DNA of 64,000 nt. Source: Staphylococcus schleiferi (GTDB taxonomy: Bacteria > Bacillota > Bacilli > Staphylococcales > Staphylococcaceae). The position numbers and the translations under genes were made by a program. The DNA lies in NCBI RefSeq assembly GCF_900458895.1, contig NZ_LR962863.1:1488001-1552000 (forward strand), read 5' to 3'. The first letter of the stretch is position 1, and every line of letters starts with the position of its first letter. Shown here in pieces: positions 6,638 through 16,051 of this stretch. The notes beneath the pieces were generated by a model, which saw only the letters and a program-made list of their open reading frames with translations, did not search any database and was not told the origin of the DNA.

Positions 6638-8050
6638 ATGATAGCATTACCTAAAACTTTTATCTTAGGTGCCGCAACAGCAGCATATCAAGTTGAAGGT
6701 GCAAGCAAAGAAGATGGGAAAGGTCGCGTTTTATGGGATGCGTTTTTAGAAAAAGAGGGGCGATTTAGTCCTGATCCAGCGAGTGATTTTTATCGCCGTT
6801 ATGAAGAAGACATCCGTTTAGCTCATGAACATGGTATTACAGCGCTGCGTATTTCAATTGCATGGTCACGCATATTTCCAAATGGAAGTGGCGAGCCGAA
6901 TGTGAAAGGGGTTGAATACTATCGCAAAGTATTTGAAACATGTCTTCGATACGATATAGAGCCTTACGTTACTTTGCATCATTTTGATACGCCTGAAACA
7001 TTGTTTTTACAAGGAGACTGGCTCAATAAAAATCAAATTTCAGCATTTGAGGATTATGCCGCTTTTGTTTTTGAAGCATATCATGACATTGTTAAACATT
7101 GGATAACGATAAATGAACCTATTGCCTATGCACAAGGACAGTATCTTTCTGGTGCGTTTCCACCAGGTGAAAAGTATGAGCGTCTAAAATGTGTCCAATC
7201 TCAACACAATCAACTCGTTGCACATAGTCGTGTTGTCAATTTGTTTAAAGAAAAAGGCTATCAAGGTGAAATTGGTCTCGTACATGCATTAACACAATTT
7301 TATAGTATTGATCAACAACCTCAAAATATTGAAGCAACACGTAAACATGATATTTTCATGAATGGGTTCATGTTAGACGCAACATTTTTAGGCTATTATA
7401 CGGACGAAAAACTCACAACAATAAAAACGATATTAGCAGATGAATTTGAGCAATTAGATATTCGAAAAGAGGAGTTGGATACCCTTAAAATTGCAGCACC
7501 GCAACTTGATTTTATTGGAATAAATTATTATCAAAGTAATTGGATTCAATACCATCAGGATGAAAGCTATATTTTTCATAATGGAACAGGTGATAAGGGG
7601 ACTTCTGTGTATCGCATCGCAGGCATTGGTGAAGTTGTCAAAAATGATAAAATTCCAACGACCGACTGGGATTGGTATATTTATCCAGAAGGCCTTTACG
7701 ATATGATTCAACGGATTCAAAATGATTATCCAAACTATAAGAAAATGCTCGTAACAGAAAATGGACTTGGTTACAAAGATCAGTGGATTGACGAAGAAAC
7801 ACCGATAAACGATCAAGTACGTATTGACTATATAGCAACTCATCTAGAAGCAATTAGTAAAGCGATCAAAGAGGGTGCACGTGTCGACGGTTATTTTGTA
7901 TGGTCACTACAAGATATGTTTAGTTGGTCAAATGGTTATAATAAACGGTATGGACTATTCTATATTGATTTTGAAACGCAAAAAAGATATGTCAAAAAAA
8001 GTGCATTATGGTACCGTGAATTAGCAAAAACGATTGCCCAACAATCTTAA
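6638..8050 (+). CDS. lacG: 6-phospho-beta-galactosidase
   Basis: The gene codes for 470 residues, the normal length for LacG, a GH1 enzyme that splits lactose-6-phosphate into galactose-6-phosphate and glucose in the cytoplasm. Visible landmarks: N-terminal FILGAATAAYQVEGA, acid/base Glu in TINEPIAYAQG (about 160), nucleophile Glu in VTENGLG (about 375), and the phosphate-binding loop WSNGYNKRYG near the C-terminus. The ribosome site aaaggagcgatttaa lies before ATG 6638. It follows the broken lacE and converges on lacD. The gene itself is intact, but its promoter was presumably upstream of lacE and is now cut off by the prophage, so expression is uncertain. Confidence 0.95.
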   Translation: MIALPKTFILGAATAAYQVEGASKEDGKGRVLWDAFLEKEGRFSPDPASDFYRRYEEDIRLAHEHGITALRISIAWSRIFPNGSGEPNVKGVEYYRKVFETCLRYDIEPYVTLHHFDTPETLFLQGDWLNKNQISAFEDYAAFVFEAYHDIVKHWITINEPIAYAQGQYLSGAFPPGEKYERLKCVQSQHNQLVAHSRVVNLFKEKGYQGEIGLVHALTQFYSIDQQPQNIEATRKHDIFMNGFMLDATFLGYYTDEKLTTIKTILADEFEQLDIRKEELDTLKIAAPQLDFIGINYYQSNWIQYHQDESYIFHNGTGDKGTSVYRIAGIGEVVKNDKIPTTDWDWYIYPEGLYDMIQRIQNDYPNYKKMLVTENGLGYKDQWIDEETPINDQVRIDYIATHLEAISKAIKEGARVDGYFVWSLQDMFSWSNGYNKRYGLFYIDFETQKRYVKKSALWYRELAKTIAQQS

Positions 8051-8101
8051 CATACGTAAATAGGAAATGAGCCTGAGACAAAATTGTCTCAATAATCGAT
8101 G

Positions 8102-8147
8102 AAATCCGAGGTTTTCGTAAAAAACGAAAAATCTCGGATTTTTTCCT
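8102..8147 (+). terminator. Terminator after lacG
   Basis: A two-part stem, aaatccgag/ctcggattt and ttttcg/cgaaaa, followed by tttttcctttt. Confidence 0.85.
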
Positions 8148-8398
8148 TTTATCATCAGTTTAGCCGCACTAGATGCGACAAATTTCCTTAGGCACCTCGT
8201 TAATTTAGTTTTTGTTGTGATGAATTAAATTATACGAAAGTGCCTTATTTTTTTAAGTATAATGGTGAATGATTACATATATAAGCGAAGTATTTATAGC
8301 GAGACTCCTGAGGGAACAGGACGAGCCGAAGACTACAGGCTGAGGCTGTCCCCTCGGAAAGCGAGCCTATATAATACGAAGCATGATAATAAAAAGGA

Positions 8399-8436
8399 AG
8401 CTCGAAGACGATTTTTATCAAAATCATCTTCGAGCT
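8399..8436 (-). terminator. Terminator of the lacABD unit
   Basis: agctcgaagacgatttt pairs with aaatcatcttcgagct. The stem is long enough to act in both directions and lies 33 bases past the lacD stop. Confidence 0.7.
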
Positions 8437-8468
8437 ATTTATTTTGGTATTTATGTCCCAGGCTCATA

Positions 8469-9416
8469 TTATAATGATTGAATAGGTGTGGCTGTCTTCT
8501 CTAATACTTTGTTTAAGGCTTCTATATTTTTAACCCCTTCGTTTGTAAGCCACGATTGCGCTTGGCTCATGTTTTCATTACGGTACAGTTGTGTTGCGCC
8601 TGCCCATGTCGCTCTTCCACAAAGCACGCCATTAAATGTTGAGCCAGATTTATGGGCAAAAATCAATGTTTCTTGGAACAACTGAGCAGATACACCTGCA
8701 CTTAAGAAAATATAAGGTAGAGGCGTATGATCCGCCTGAGCTTTAAAATGTTGCGCTGCCTCAGATTGTGTATAAACGACTTCTTTTTCACTAAATCCTT
8801 CAACAAATGACATGTTAACAGGAATTTCTACTTTTAAAACATCAACTTGAAAACGTGGTTGACTGTATATTTCCATCGCTTGATTAACTTTATGCGGCTT
8901 TAATTTTGCGTATTCAATACTTTGGTTGTCTTCAATAGTCGCATCATAAGTCAATATTTCTAAGAAGAAAGGTATATCTTCAGAATGACACTCTGCGCCC
9001 ACACGTTCAACAAATGCTTCCTTTTTAATATTTATGTCTTCTGATTCATCTACGTCAACATAAATAAGTAACTTAATAGCATTTGCGCCAGCCTCTTTTA
9101 AACGCTTAACAGACCAATTATCAAGTAAATCTGGAAGTCGACCTGGTTCGGTTTTATCATAGCCTGTTTTTTCATAAGCTAACATTAAACCACACAATGG
9201 CTCTCTGCAAGCAGCAGCTGGAAGGCCATATTCAGGATCTAATAAAATGCTAGATGCATAAGGTGTCAAAGATTCAGAAACGATAACTTTAAATTGTTCG
9301 ATAGCTTTATCTGAAATATCATTTCCTAACATTCGCTTTAATGCACCACGTTGATCAATCGCCAATGCTGCAATAAAGCCTTTATCATTCACTAAATGAG
9401 ATAAGTCTTTTACCAT
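8469..9416 (-). CDS. lacD: Tagatose 1,6-diphosphate aldolase
   Basis: LacD cleaves tagatose-1,6-bisphosphate to dihydroxyacetone phosphate and glyceraldehyde-3-phosphate. From the ATG at 9416 the product has 315 residues (family about 326). Hallmarks: [29 protein letters not shown], Schiff-base Lys in [11 protein letters not shown], and [14 protein letters not shown]. The frame is open upstream to 9509, but that part does not look like LacD. It contains a strong AGGAGGT sequence at 9496-9502 that is too far away for this start. The local ribosome site before 9416 is weak. Last gene of the minus-strand lac unit; lacC, normally just before it, is absent. Confidence 0.85.
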   Translation of the reverse strand: MVKDLSHLVNDKGFIAALAIDQRGALKRMLGNDISDKAIEQFKVIVSESLTPYASSILLDPEYGLPAAACREPLCGLMLAYEKTGYDKTEPGRLPDLLDNWSVKRLKEAGANAIKLLIYVDVDESEDINIKKEAFVERVGAECHSEDIPFFLEILTYDATIEDNQSIEYAKLKPHKVNQAMEIYSQPRFQVDVLKVEIPVNMSFVEGFSEKEVVYTQSEAAQHFKAQADHTPLPYIFLSAGVSAQLFQETLIFAHKSGSTFNGVLCGRATWAGATQLYRNENMSQAQSWLTNEGVKNIEALNKVLEKTATPIQSL

Positions 9417-9632
9417 TTTATTTGCCTGCGGATAAAAACATATACAAATCTTCTCAAATTGATTATTGTATAGTGATGCTCGTTTATTTCGCAGGTACCT
9501 CCTAATCATTACACGCGCACCTAGTGATATTATTTTACTTTTTCAACTTAAATGTCATAGTAGTCAATAGCGTATCTCCACATCCCCAGAGATATCATTT
9601 AGTAACTGTGCTTATTTTAAGTACTATAATCT

Positions 9633-10148
9633 TTAATCTTGGTAAGCCCCTTGATTCCATTTTTCTAAATACAAATCAAACATATCGTCAGTGTAATGAA
9701 CATCTTCTGACTCTAATACATGATCAATTTGCCGAATCAATGCTTCGTTTTCATCTGTGTGCTTATATTCAGTGTTAATAAATGTTTCGACAATATTTTT
9801 GATTAAGTCAATCCCCGTCACTGCACCTCCAACTGCAATAAGGTTGCAGTTATATTGTTGCTTTGCAATTCGTGCACTTGTAGTATCACGCACAAGAGCT
9901 ACACGTGCACCAGGTGTTTTATTCGCAGAAACACTAATGCCAACACCCGTTCCACATAAAACAACACCTAAATCTGCTTCTTGTTTAACGACACTTTCTG
10001 CCGTCAATTTTCCAAAAATAGGGTAGTGCGTGCGGTGCTTATCGTATGTACCAAAGTCAATAACTTCATGCCCTAAATCTTTTAAATGTTCAGAAATCCT
10101 CATTTTTACATCTGTAACAATGTGATCACAGCCAATCGCTATTTTCAT
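9633..10148 (-). CDS. lacB: Galactose-6-phosphate isomerase subunit LacB
   Basis: The product has 171 residues, exactly the usual size. It has the RpiB/LacAB fold with MKIAIGCDHIVTD at the start, a CGTGVGIS active loop and GARVALVRDTTSARIAKQ. With LacA it forms the heteromer that turns galactose-6-phosphate into tagatose-6-phosphate. The ribosome site gggagggaaaatt precedes ATG 10148. It lies 18 bases after lacA. The next gene should be lacC, but 123 non-coding bases and then lacD follow instead. Confidence 0.95.
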   Translation of the reverse strand: MKIAIGCDHIVTDVKMRISEHLKDLGHEVIDFGTYDKHRTHYPIFGKLTAESVVKQEADLGVVLCGTGVGISVSANKTPGARVALVRDTTSARIAKQQYNCNLIAVGGAVTGIDLIKNIVETFINTEYKHTDENEALIRQIDHVLESEDVHYTDDMFDLYLEKWNQGAYQD

Positions 10149-10166
10149 AATTTTCCCTCCCAGTTT

Positions 10167-10598
10167 TTAACACATATGATTGAGCATATCGATTCTAATT
10201 TGATGACGACCTGCATCGTAATCAGCTTTAAAAAAGGCGTCTGCACAATTTTGCACAAGTGTTGCACCTATAATTTCTGAACCTAAAACGATGATGTTCG
10301 TATTATTATGACGTCTTGTCATTTTAGAAGATTGCTCATCGGATACACTGGCACAAATAATGTGTTTATATTTGTTCGCAATGATAAATGGGGCAATGCC
10401 ATAGTCATCAACGATAATCGCTTTACTTTCTAAATCACTCTGAATCTTCATAACAGTCTGTTGGGTTACTTTGAAAACATCGTCTCCATCTTCTGAACTT
10501 GTTAAATCCACGACGTCATGACCTTTAGCTACCAAAAAAGAAAGCAATTTTTCTTTTAATGCTTGTCCTTTTGTTGTCGCATTGAGGTACAATTTCAT
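10167..10598 (-). CDS. lacA: Galactose-6-phosphate isomerase subunit LacA
   Basis: The product has 143 residues from ATG 10598, which is preceded by aaaggagtgagagat. A GTG three codons upstream overlaps that ribosome site and is less likely. The C-terminal half is clearly LacA (SKMTRRHNNTNIIVLGSEI, YDAGRHQIRIDMLNHMC). The N-terminal 70 residues are more divergent than usual (MKLYLNATTKGQALKEKL), so the active site deserves a check. Partner of LacB; first gene of the unit controlled by lacR. Confidence 0.85.
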   Translation of the reverse strand: MKLYLNATTKGQALKEKLLSFLVAKGHDVVDLTSSEDGDDVFKVTQQTVMKIQSDLESKAIIVDDYGIAPFIIANKYKHIICASVSDEQSSKMTRRHNNTNIIVLGSEIIGATLVQNCADAFFKADYDAGRHQIRIDMLNHMC

Positions 10599-10664
10599 AT
10601 CTCTCACTCCTTTAAAATGTTCGATAAAGTATAGTTATGTTCTTAAATGTTTGTTTATAGTTAT

Positions 10665-10692
10665 ATTATACACAACAAAGTAATTTTTACAA
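10665..10692 (-). promoter_or_regulatory. lacA promoter region with LacR-like repeats
   Basis: Read on the minus strand: TTGTAA (10692-10687), 16 bases, TATAAT (10670-10665). Just downstream come A-rich repeats, aaacaaacatttaagaacat (10660-10641), close in style to the A/T direct repeats bound by staphylococcal LacR. A similar repeat precedes lacR itself at 11688-11727. Confidence 0.5.
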
Positions 10693-10820
10693 ACTTCATT
10701 GTGCAATACCGTTATATTTTAAACAGAGGGATGATTTTAAAATTATTGTGTGATAAAAATGCGATGGAGTAGGGGTTAATCATTGTTTTTATCAAAATGA
10801 TGAAGAAAATAGGTGTTCAA

Positions 10821-10867
10821 AAGAAAAAAAGAGTATAAGAGAAATTATTTGGTTTTCTCTTATACTC
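10821..10867 (-). terminator. lacR terminator
   Basis: A 14-bp stem, gagtataagagaaa / tttctcttatactc, followed on the minus strand by a T run (the A tract at 10821-10830). Confidence 0.85.
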
Positions 10868-10908
10868 CAGTTCGAGTTAACGTAATGTTTGCATACAGCC
10901 ACTTTTTA

Positions 10909-11670
10909 TCAAATAAAAAACATAGGATTTTGTTCGATTTTTGCAACATCATCTGTGATGACAGCTGTAACTTGATTCAGTGTAGCGAATGTAAATAACG
11001 CTTTGACATCGAATTTTGTTCGATCTGCATTAATATAAACTTGCTCAGCAGTTTCAATAACAACTTGATGGCAGGCACCTTCAGCTTCATTTGCTGTCGT
11101 TATTTCTTGGTTTACGATCCCATTTGCGCCGATGAATGCCTTTGTAATTTCAAATTGACGAATCATATTTTCAGCATATTGGCCTACAAAAGTACCTGTT
11201 TTTTCTCGATATCGACCACCAACTAAGTACGTATCAATATGTGCCAAGCCTTTATACTGCATAAATATATCCATAGAGTTCGTTACAATCGTCAATCTTT
11301 TCTCTTTTATATAATCAAAAATGGCTTCGTTCGTGGTGCCTGAACCAATAAATACAACTTCCTCATTATCATCAACAACATCATGGATAAGTGTACTACA
11401 CTTTTGTGCGATGATTTTTTTAGCTGCTGTATTCATTGCTTTCTTATCTTGTCTTGATTGTTCTTTATAAATCGTTGGGTTAGGGGAGGATAAAGCTTTA
11501 GCGCCACCATGTATACGTTGCAAATAACCTTGTGACTCAAGTTCTTTTAAATCACGACGTATCGTCATTTCGGCTACATTTAAATCTTTCGACAAATCTA
11601 ACACACGTGCGATTCTTTTTTGTTCGATTTGATCAAGTATATACTGATGACGTTCATCTTTCAATTTCAT
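10909..11670 (-). CDS. lacR: Lactose phosphotransferase system repressor, DeoR family
   Basis: The product has 253 residues. The N-terminal DeoR winged helix (ILDQIEQKRIARVLDLSK, then MTIRRDLKELESQGYLQR) and the DeoRC sugar-phosphate domain with the GSGTTNEAIFDYI loop are both present. LacR represses the lac operon until tagatose-6-phosphate builds up. It stands in its usual place, ahead of and in the same direction as lacA. With the sugar channel gene broken and lacC missing, how inducer would form is open; LacR may now respond to galactose entering by another PTS. Confidence 0.9.
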   Translation of the reverse strand: MKLKDERHQYILDQIEQKRIARVLDLSKDLNVAEMTIRRDLKELESQGYLQRIHGGAKALSSPNPTIYKEQSRQDKKAMNTAAKKIIAQKCSTLIHDVVDDNEEVVFIGSGTTNEAIFDYIKEKRLTIVTNSMDIFMQYKGLAHIDTYLVGGRYREKTGTFVGQYAENMIRQFEITKAFIGANGIVNQEITTANEAEGACHQVVIETAEQVYINADRTKFDVKALFTFATLNQVTAVITDDVAKIEQNPMFFI

Positions 11671-11728
11671 CTCTATATCCTCCGCATTTCTTTAAACATT
11701 CTTCTTAAAGTTTATTTTTAACATTCAT

Positions 11729-13552
11729 TTACTTTTCGCTATCAGTCCCAGCCTCAATTTCATTCGTTAATGCTTCTAATTCATCAACTAATTGACCGAT
11801 ATATTGTATTGTTTCTTTAAGTGGTTGATCCGTCGTAATATCGATACCAGCAATCTTCGCAATCTCTGTTGGAGAAACACTACCACCGGCTTTTAAGGCA
11901 GTTAACCAATCTTCTACAGCAGGTTGACCTTCATTTTTAATACGTTGTGCCATAATTGTTCCGATAGTTAAACCAGCTGAATAAGTGTATGAGTAAAGTC
12001 CCATATAATAGTGAGGTTGACGCATCCAAGTTAACTCAGCACCTGGTGTATACGTTACTACATCTCCCCAGAATGCTTTAATCACATCTAATTTAATTTC
12101 ATTTAGCGCAGGGGCATTCAATGATTCACCTTTATCAACACGTTGATAGACTTCTCGTTGATAAGCTGCCTCAAGTAAATGCGTGACCATATTATGATAA
12201 TATGTGCGTGCTAAAATAGAGCCGATTGCCCAACGTTTAAAACGTGGATTATGACTATTTTTGAATAAGTAATTTAGCATTAACATTTCGTTCATTGTTG
12301 ATGGTGCTTCAACAAAATACATAGATGCTTCAGATTGTAAGTAATTTTGATGCGCTTGTGCAAATGTAAAATGGCCTGCATGACCTAATTCATGAGCTAG
12401 CACAAATGCCTCTGTCATTTTACCTGTCCACGAAATAAAAATATAACTATGTGACGCATAAGGGCTCGCACAATAAGCACCCGTTTGTTTACCTTTATTT
12501 TGTGGAAAATCTATCCATCTTTCATCATAGGCTTGATTTAACATTTTAACATAATCAGCACCTAAGACATCCAGTGCACCAAAAATATATTTTTTAGATT
12601 CTTCAATTGTAATTTCAGGCTCATATGTAGGATCAACCGAAATCTTTAAGTCTTCAAATCGAAGCTCGTCTAATTTATTTGTTCTTTGAATGATTTCCGC
12701 ATATTTACGCATAATAGGGGCTAAATCAGACATAATCGTATCAATTTGGCGATGATACATCTCTAAAGTAACATCTTGTTCTTCGAGTAGGTACTCAATG
12801 ACTGAATCGTAACCCCTCAAATCAGCTTCTAATTTTTCTCTTTGGACTTGAGCATTGTATACTGCAGCCGTTGTATGTTCATATTTTTTAATCGTGTCAC
12901 TAAAATGACGGAAGCTCTTACGACGTAAATCCGTGTCTTCATGATCTTCATAGTAGCCTTCAAACGTCGTATAGTCCATATCATATTGCTGACCATTCAC
13001 TTCGAAACTTCCGAAATCAATATCAAGCATTTTTGTGATGCCATAGATTTCACTTGCTGATGAAAACGCGGGTGCCATACTCGCCAAAGCTTCTTCTGCT
13101 TTGGCATGTAATTGATGCGGTTGTCTTTTTTGCAATTGCTTTAAATAATAACCATAAGGCAACTCATTAATTGCAGTATCCATCGTTTCTTTGTCTAAAG
13201 ATAGCAACTCAGATTCAACAAAAGACAGTTGGCTTAAAATCTTACCATAATTCGTTGAAAATAGGGCGCTTAACCGTTGTCGTTCTGCGTCTGTAGTATC
13301 GACACTCAGCAATAGTTCTGCATAATTCCCTGCGCGATCTAATTCTATTAAGATTTGAGAAAAGGCTTCTAATCCTTTTTTAATGGTATCTAATTGGTTC
13401 AATTGCCCTTCATATTGCGCTTTAAAGCCTTGGGCATCTTGATATAATGCGTGAATCGCTTTTTCGTAAGCCGCTGAATCAGCGTATAAATCACTTAAAT
13501 CCCAAGTTTCAGCTGTAGGAACTTCCGTTCTATGTGGTAATTTTTGAGACAT
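11729..13552 (-). CDS. pepF: Oligoendopeptidase F
   Basis: The product has 607 residues, an M3-family zinc metallopeptidase that trims cytoplasmic peptides of about 6-17 residues. The zinc motif HELGHAGHF with a downstream Glu (STMNEMLML) is clear, as is the helical PepF N-terminus (ETWDLSDLYADSAAYE). The ribosome site taaaggagg lies 9-15 bases before the ATG. It is a single gene with no obvious partner; the next gene upstream is divergent. Confidence 0.93.
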   Translation of the reverse strand: MSQKLPHRTEVPTAETWDLSDLYADSAAYEKAIHALYQDAQGFKAQYEGQLNQLDTIKKGLEAFSQILIELDRAGNYAELLLSVDTTDAERQRLSALFSTNYGKILSQLSFVESELLSLDKETMDTAINELPYGYYLKQLQKRQPHQLHAKAEEALASMAPAFSSASEIYGITKMLDIDFGSFEVNGQQYDMDYTTFEGYYEDHEDTDLRRKSFRHFSDTIKKYEHTTAAVYNAQVQREKLEADLRGYDSVIEYLLEEQDVTLEMYHRQIDTIMSDLAPIMRKYAEIIQRTNKLDELRFEDLKISVDPTYEPEITIEESKKYIFGALDVLGADYVKMLNQAYDERWIDFPQNKGKQTGAYCASPYASHSYIFISWTGKMTEAFVLAHELGHAGHFTFAQAHQNYLQSEASMYFVEAPSTMNEMLMLNYLFKNSHNPRFKRWAIGSILARTYYHNMVTHLLEAAYQREVYQRVDKGESLNAPALNEIKLDVIKAFWGDVVTYTPGAELTWMRQPHYYMGLYSYTYSAGLTIGTIMAQRIKNEGQPAVEDWLTALKAGGSVSPTEIAKIAGIDITTDQPLKETIQYIGQLVDELEALTNEIEAGTDSEK

Positions 13553-13723
13553 ATGTCATCATTCCTCCTTTAAATATGTATGTAACCATATTATAACGTT
13601 TTTATATGCATAAACGCATGTCAAAAGATATTGATAACTTAATTTGACTTTTAAAACTGATAAAGTACAGTAATTTTAGTATAATGAAATCTAAATCAAA
13701 GCAATTGAAGGAGACTAACCCAT

Positions 13724-14050
13724 ATGACGATACTAGAAATGCCGAACTATTTGTGGGTGACTTTACTCATTATGGTCGTCCTCACGTTATTTTGTACTTT
13801 AGTGCTCAATAAGTGGTTTTCTACAGCAATAACCATGTTTGTCGTGCTTGGTGTATTGGCATTTATCATACCCAATTTTTATGACATTACGTATGAACCG
13901 TTATTAGGATATGCAGCATTTGTCGCAATTCTAAGTTTAATCATTAGCGCATTGTTATGGTATTTTACACGCAATTGGCGAAAACAGCGTCAGCTTAGAA
14001 AATTTGAAAAAGAACGTGCACGCTTCGAAAAATATCATTATCCAAAGTAA
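13724..14050 (+). CDS. Small three-helix membrane protein of unknown function
   Basis: The product has 108 residues with three hydrophobic segments (about 8-28, 32-50, 66-86) and a basic cytoplasmic tail (RNWRKQRQLRKFEKER). ATG 13724 follows aaggagactaacccat. It is divergent from pepF and ends 700 bases before the next gene end. I recognise no family beyond staphylococcal conserved membrane proteins. Confidence 0.75.
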   Translation: MTILEMPNYLWVTLLIMVVLTLFCTLVLNKWFSTAITMFVVLGVLAFIIPNFYDITYEPLLGYAAFVAILSLIISALLWYFTRNWRKQRQLRKFEKERARFEKYHYPK

Positions 14051-14054
14051 TCGC

Positions 14055-14108
14055 AATATCCTTAAGCAAGTTGATATCAATCATCAACGGTTTAGGGATA
14101 TTTTTTAT
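14055..14108 (+). terminator. Terminator after the membrane protein gene
   Basis: AATATCCTTAA (14055-14065) pairs with TTTAGGGATATT (14091-14102), with a smaller hairpin gttgat..atcaac inside, then T6. Confidence 0.75.
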
Positions 14109-14715
<607 letters not shown>

Positions 14716-14752
14716 ATAAAAAAATTCGCGCTTTTTAGCTCAAAGCGCGAAT
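14716..14752 (-). terminator. femAB operon terminator
   Basis: ATTCGCGCTTT / AAAGCGCGAAT, 11-bp stem, seven bases downstream of the femB stop, with a T tract on the minus strand. Confidence 0.9.
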
Positions 14753-14758
14753 CAATTG

Positions 14759-16021
14759 TTATTGTTTTTTAATTTTTGTACGTACTTTATTCAATGTATT
14801 GAAGACAAAGTATTTTACTTTATGGATAGGTTTATAAAAGTCACCAATAAGTTCTTCAATTTGCACATTGAATCCTCTTTTAAAGCGATATACACCATAA
14901 TCTTCACTGTTTTCGGTAAAATCACCGGACAAACCGTAAAAATTGTAACGCTCATAACCATGTTCAAAGCAATAGTTAATCATAAACCAATGCATCGCAT
15001 ATGGTCCCATAAATTGGTTGTATTTCTCACTTGAGCCGCCCGAAAAATAATTGATTTCATAAGCATTTGCAAAATATACACCCGAAGCAAGATGAAGGAT
15101 TGCACCATCTGTTTGACGTAATTCGCTAGCTCTTAACAATTCTTTTTGGTCATGATCAATTTGCGTATCTAACTCTGCAATTTTCTTGATTTGTTTGTCT
15201 GTTTTATTCTCTTTAGACATCATTTGATCACGTCTTGATTCTTTATCATTCAAGCTCTCTTGTAATGTCGTTATATACTCATCAAGATCAATATATGCTA
15301 ACGGAATCAACACTTTATGGCCATAATGATTAATAAAGTTTTTGAAATAGTCGTCTGTTTTTGACACAAAGCCTGCACGTTCTTCAGTCTCTCTATAAAG
15401 CTCTAAAAAGAGATCGATTTCATCTTTTTCTAAAAATCTAACTTTCACACCAAAATTGTTCGCTTTATTGATATTTCTTTTACGCTGACTATCGAACGAT
15501 TTTTTTAATGTCTGTGGCGTTTGATCTTTTAAATCGAGTACGCCCATCCATCTCACTTGACTCGATGTGTCATATGTAGTTGTAAAGCCATGATGACGGT
15601 AACCGTGCGATTTGAAAAGTTGTACTAATTTATCATTACGCTCTCGATTCGGAAACGGTTGGATATCTTTATCATATATTTGATAAATCCAATATGGATC
15701 TATTTTGACATAAAGGCATTTATTTTTCGTTAAATATTGTTCTAATTCTTTTAAATAGAAGTCTACTAATCCTAAATCGCTATAATCCATGACCGGGCCA
15801 CGATTTGAGTAATAAACATAACTGCCTGCTGTAGGAATTTTTGAAAATAAGCTGGCTGCAAGGATTTGATTGTTGTCATCTTTCACACCAAGCAACACAA
15901 CTTGAAATCCGTCCGCTTCTCTTGTTGCAATATTTTCTTTTACTTGAAAATAGTGGCTTTCTAAAACAGGATTTTGAACAAATTGGTCGTATTCTTCAAC
16001 TGTTAACTCTGTAAATTTCAT
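14759..16021 (-). CDS. femB: FemB aminoacyltransferase for pentaglycine positions 4-5
   Basis: The product has 420 residues (S. aureus FemB 419) and is very close to it throughout: [38 protein letters not shown], a two-helix coiled-coil arm at about 240-300 and the C-terminal [20 protein letters not shown]. FemB adds glycines 4 and 5 to the lipid II cross-bridge from Gly-tRNA at the inner membrane face. It lies 30 bases after femA with its own ribosome site. It is essential for full beta-lactam resistance in S. aureus. Confidence 0.96.
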   Translation of the reverse strand: MKFTELTVEEYDQFVQNPVLESHYFQVKENIATREADGFQVVLLGVKDDNNQILAASLFSKIPTAGSYVYYSNRGPVMDYSDLGLVDFYLKELEQYLTKNKCLYVKIDPYWIYQIYDKDIQPFPNRERNDKLVQLFKSHGYRHHGFTTTYDTSSQVRWMGVLDLKDQTPQTLKKSFDSQRKRNINKANNFGVKVRFLEKDEIDLFLELYRETEERAGFVSKTDDYFKNFINHYGHKVLIPLAYIDLDEYITTLQESLNDKESRRDQMMSKENKTDKQIKKIAELDTQIDHDQKELLRASELRQTDGAILHLASGVYFANAYEINYFSGGSSEKYNQFMGPYAMHWFMINYCFEHGYERYNFYGLSGDFTENSEDYGVYRFKRGFNVQIEELIGDFYKPIHKVKYFVFNTLNKVRTKIKKQ

Positions 16022-16051
16022 ACCAATAAATCCCCTTCTCTTTGCTATATC

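Larger units (their letters stand above)
8067..8468. repeat. Structured intergenic element between lacG and lacD
   Basis: The 400-bp stretch is bounded by an inverted pair, ATGAGCCTGAGACA (8068-8081) and TGTCCCAGGCTCAT (8454-8467), with one mismatch. Inside, 8281-8385 can fold into a long imperfect hairpin: CTGAGGGAACAG pairs with CTGTCCCCTCGG, and flanking bases GTATTTATA pair with TATATAATAC. The core ACTCCTGAGGGAACAG...CGAGCCGAAGACTA with a later GGAAAGCGAG is a pattern I recall from many intergenic regions of Staphylococcus and Bacillus, without a name I can give. No protein is encoded. Confidence 0.5.

Noticed and set aside
8262..8474. Frame of 70 codons across the lacG-lacD element
   Set aside because: Runs through a structured repeat and terminator; composition is not protein-like.
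9524..9778. Plus-strand frame across the lacB end, as a lacC remnant
   Set aside because: The residues show no PfkB-kinase features and the strand is opposite to the operon.
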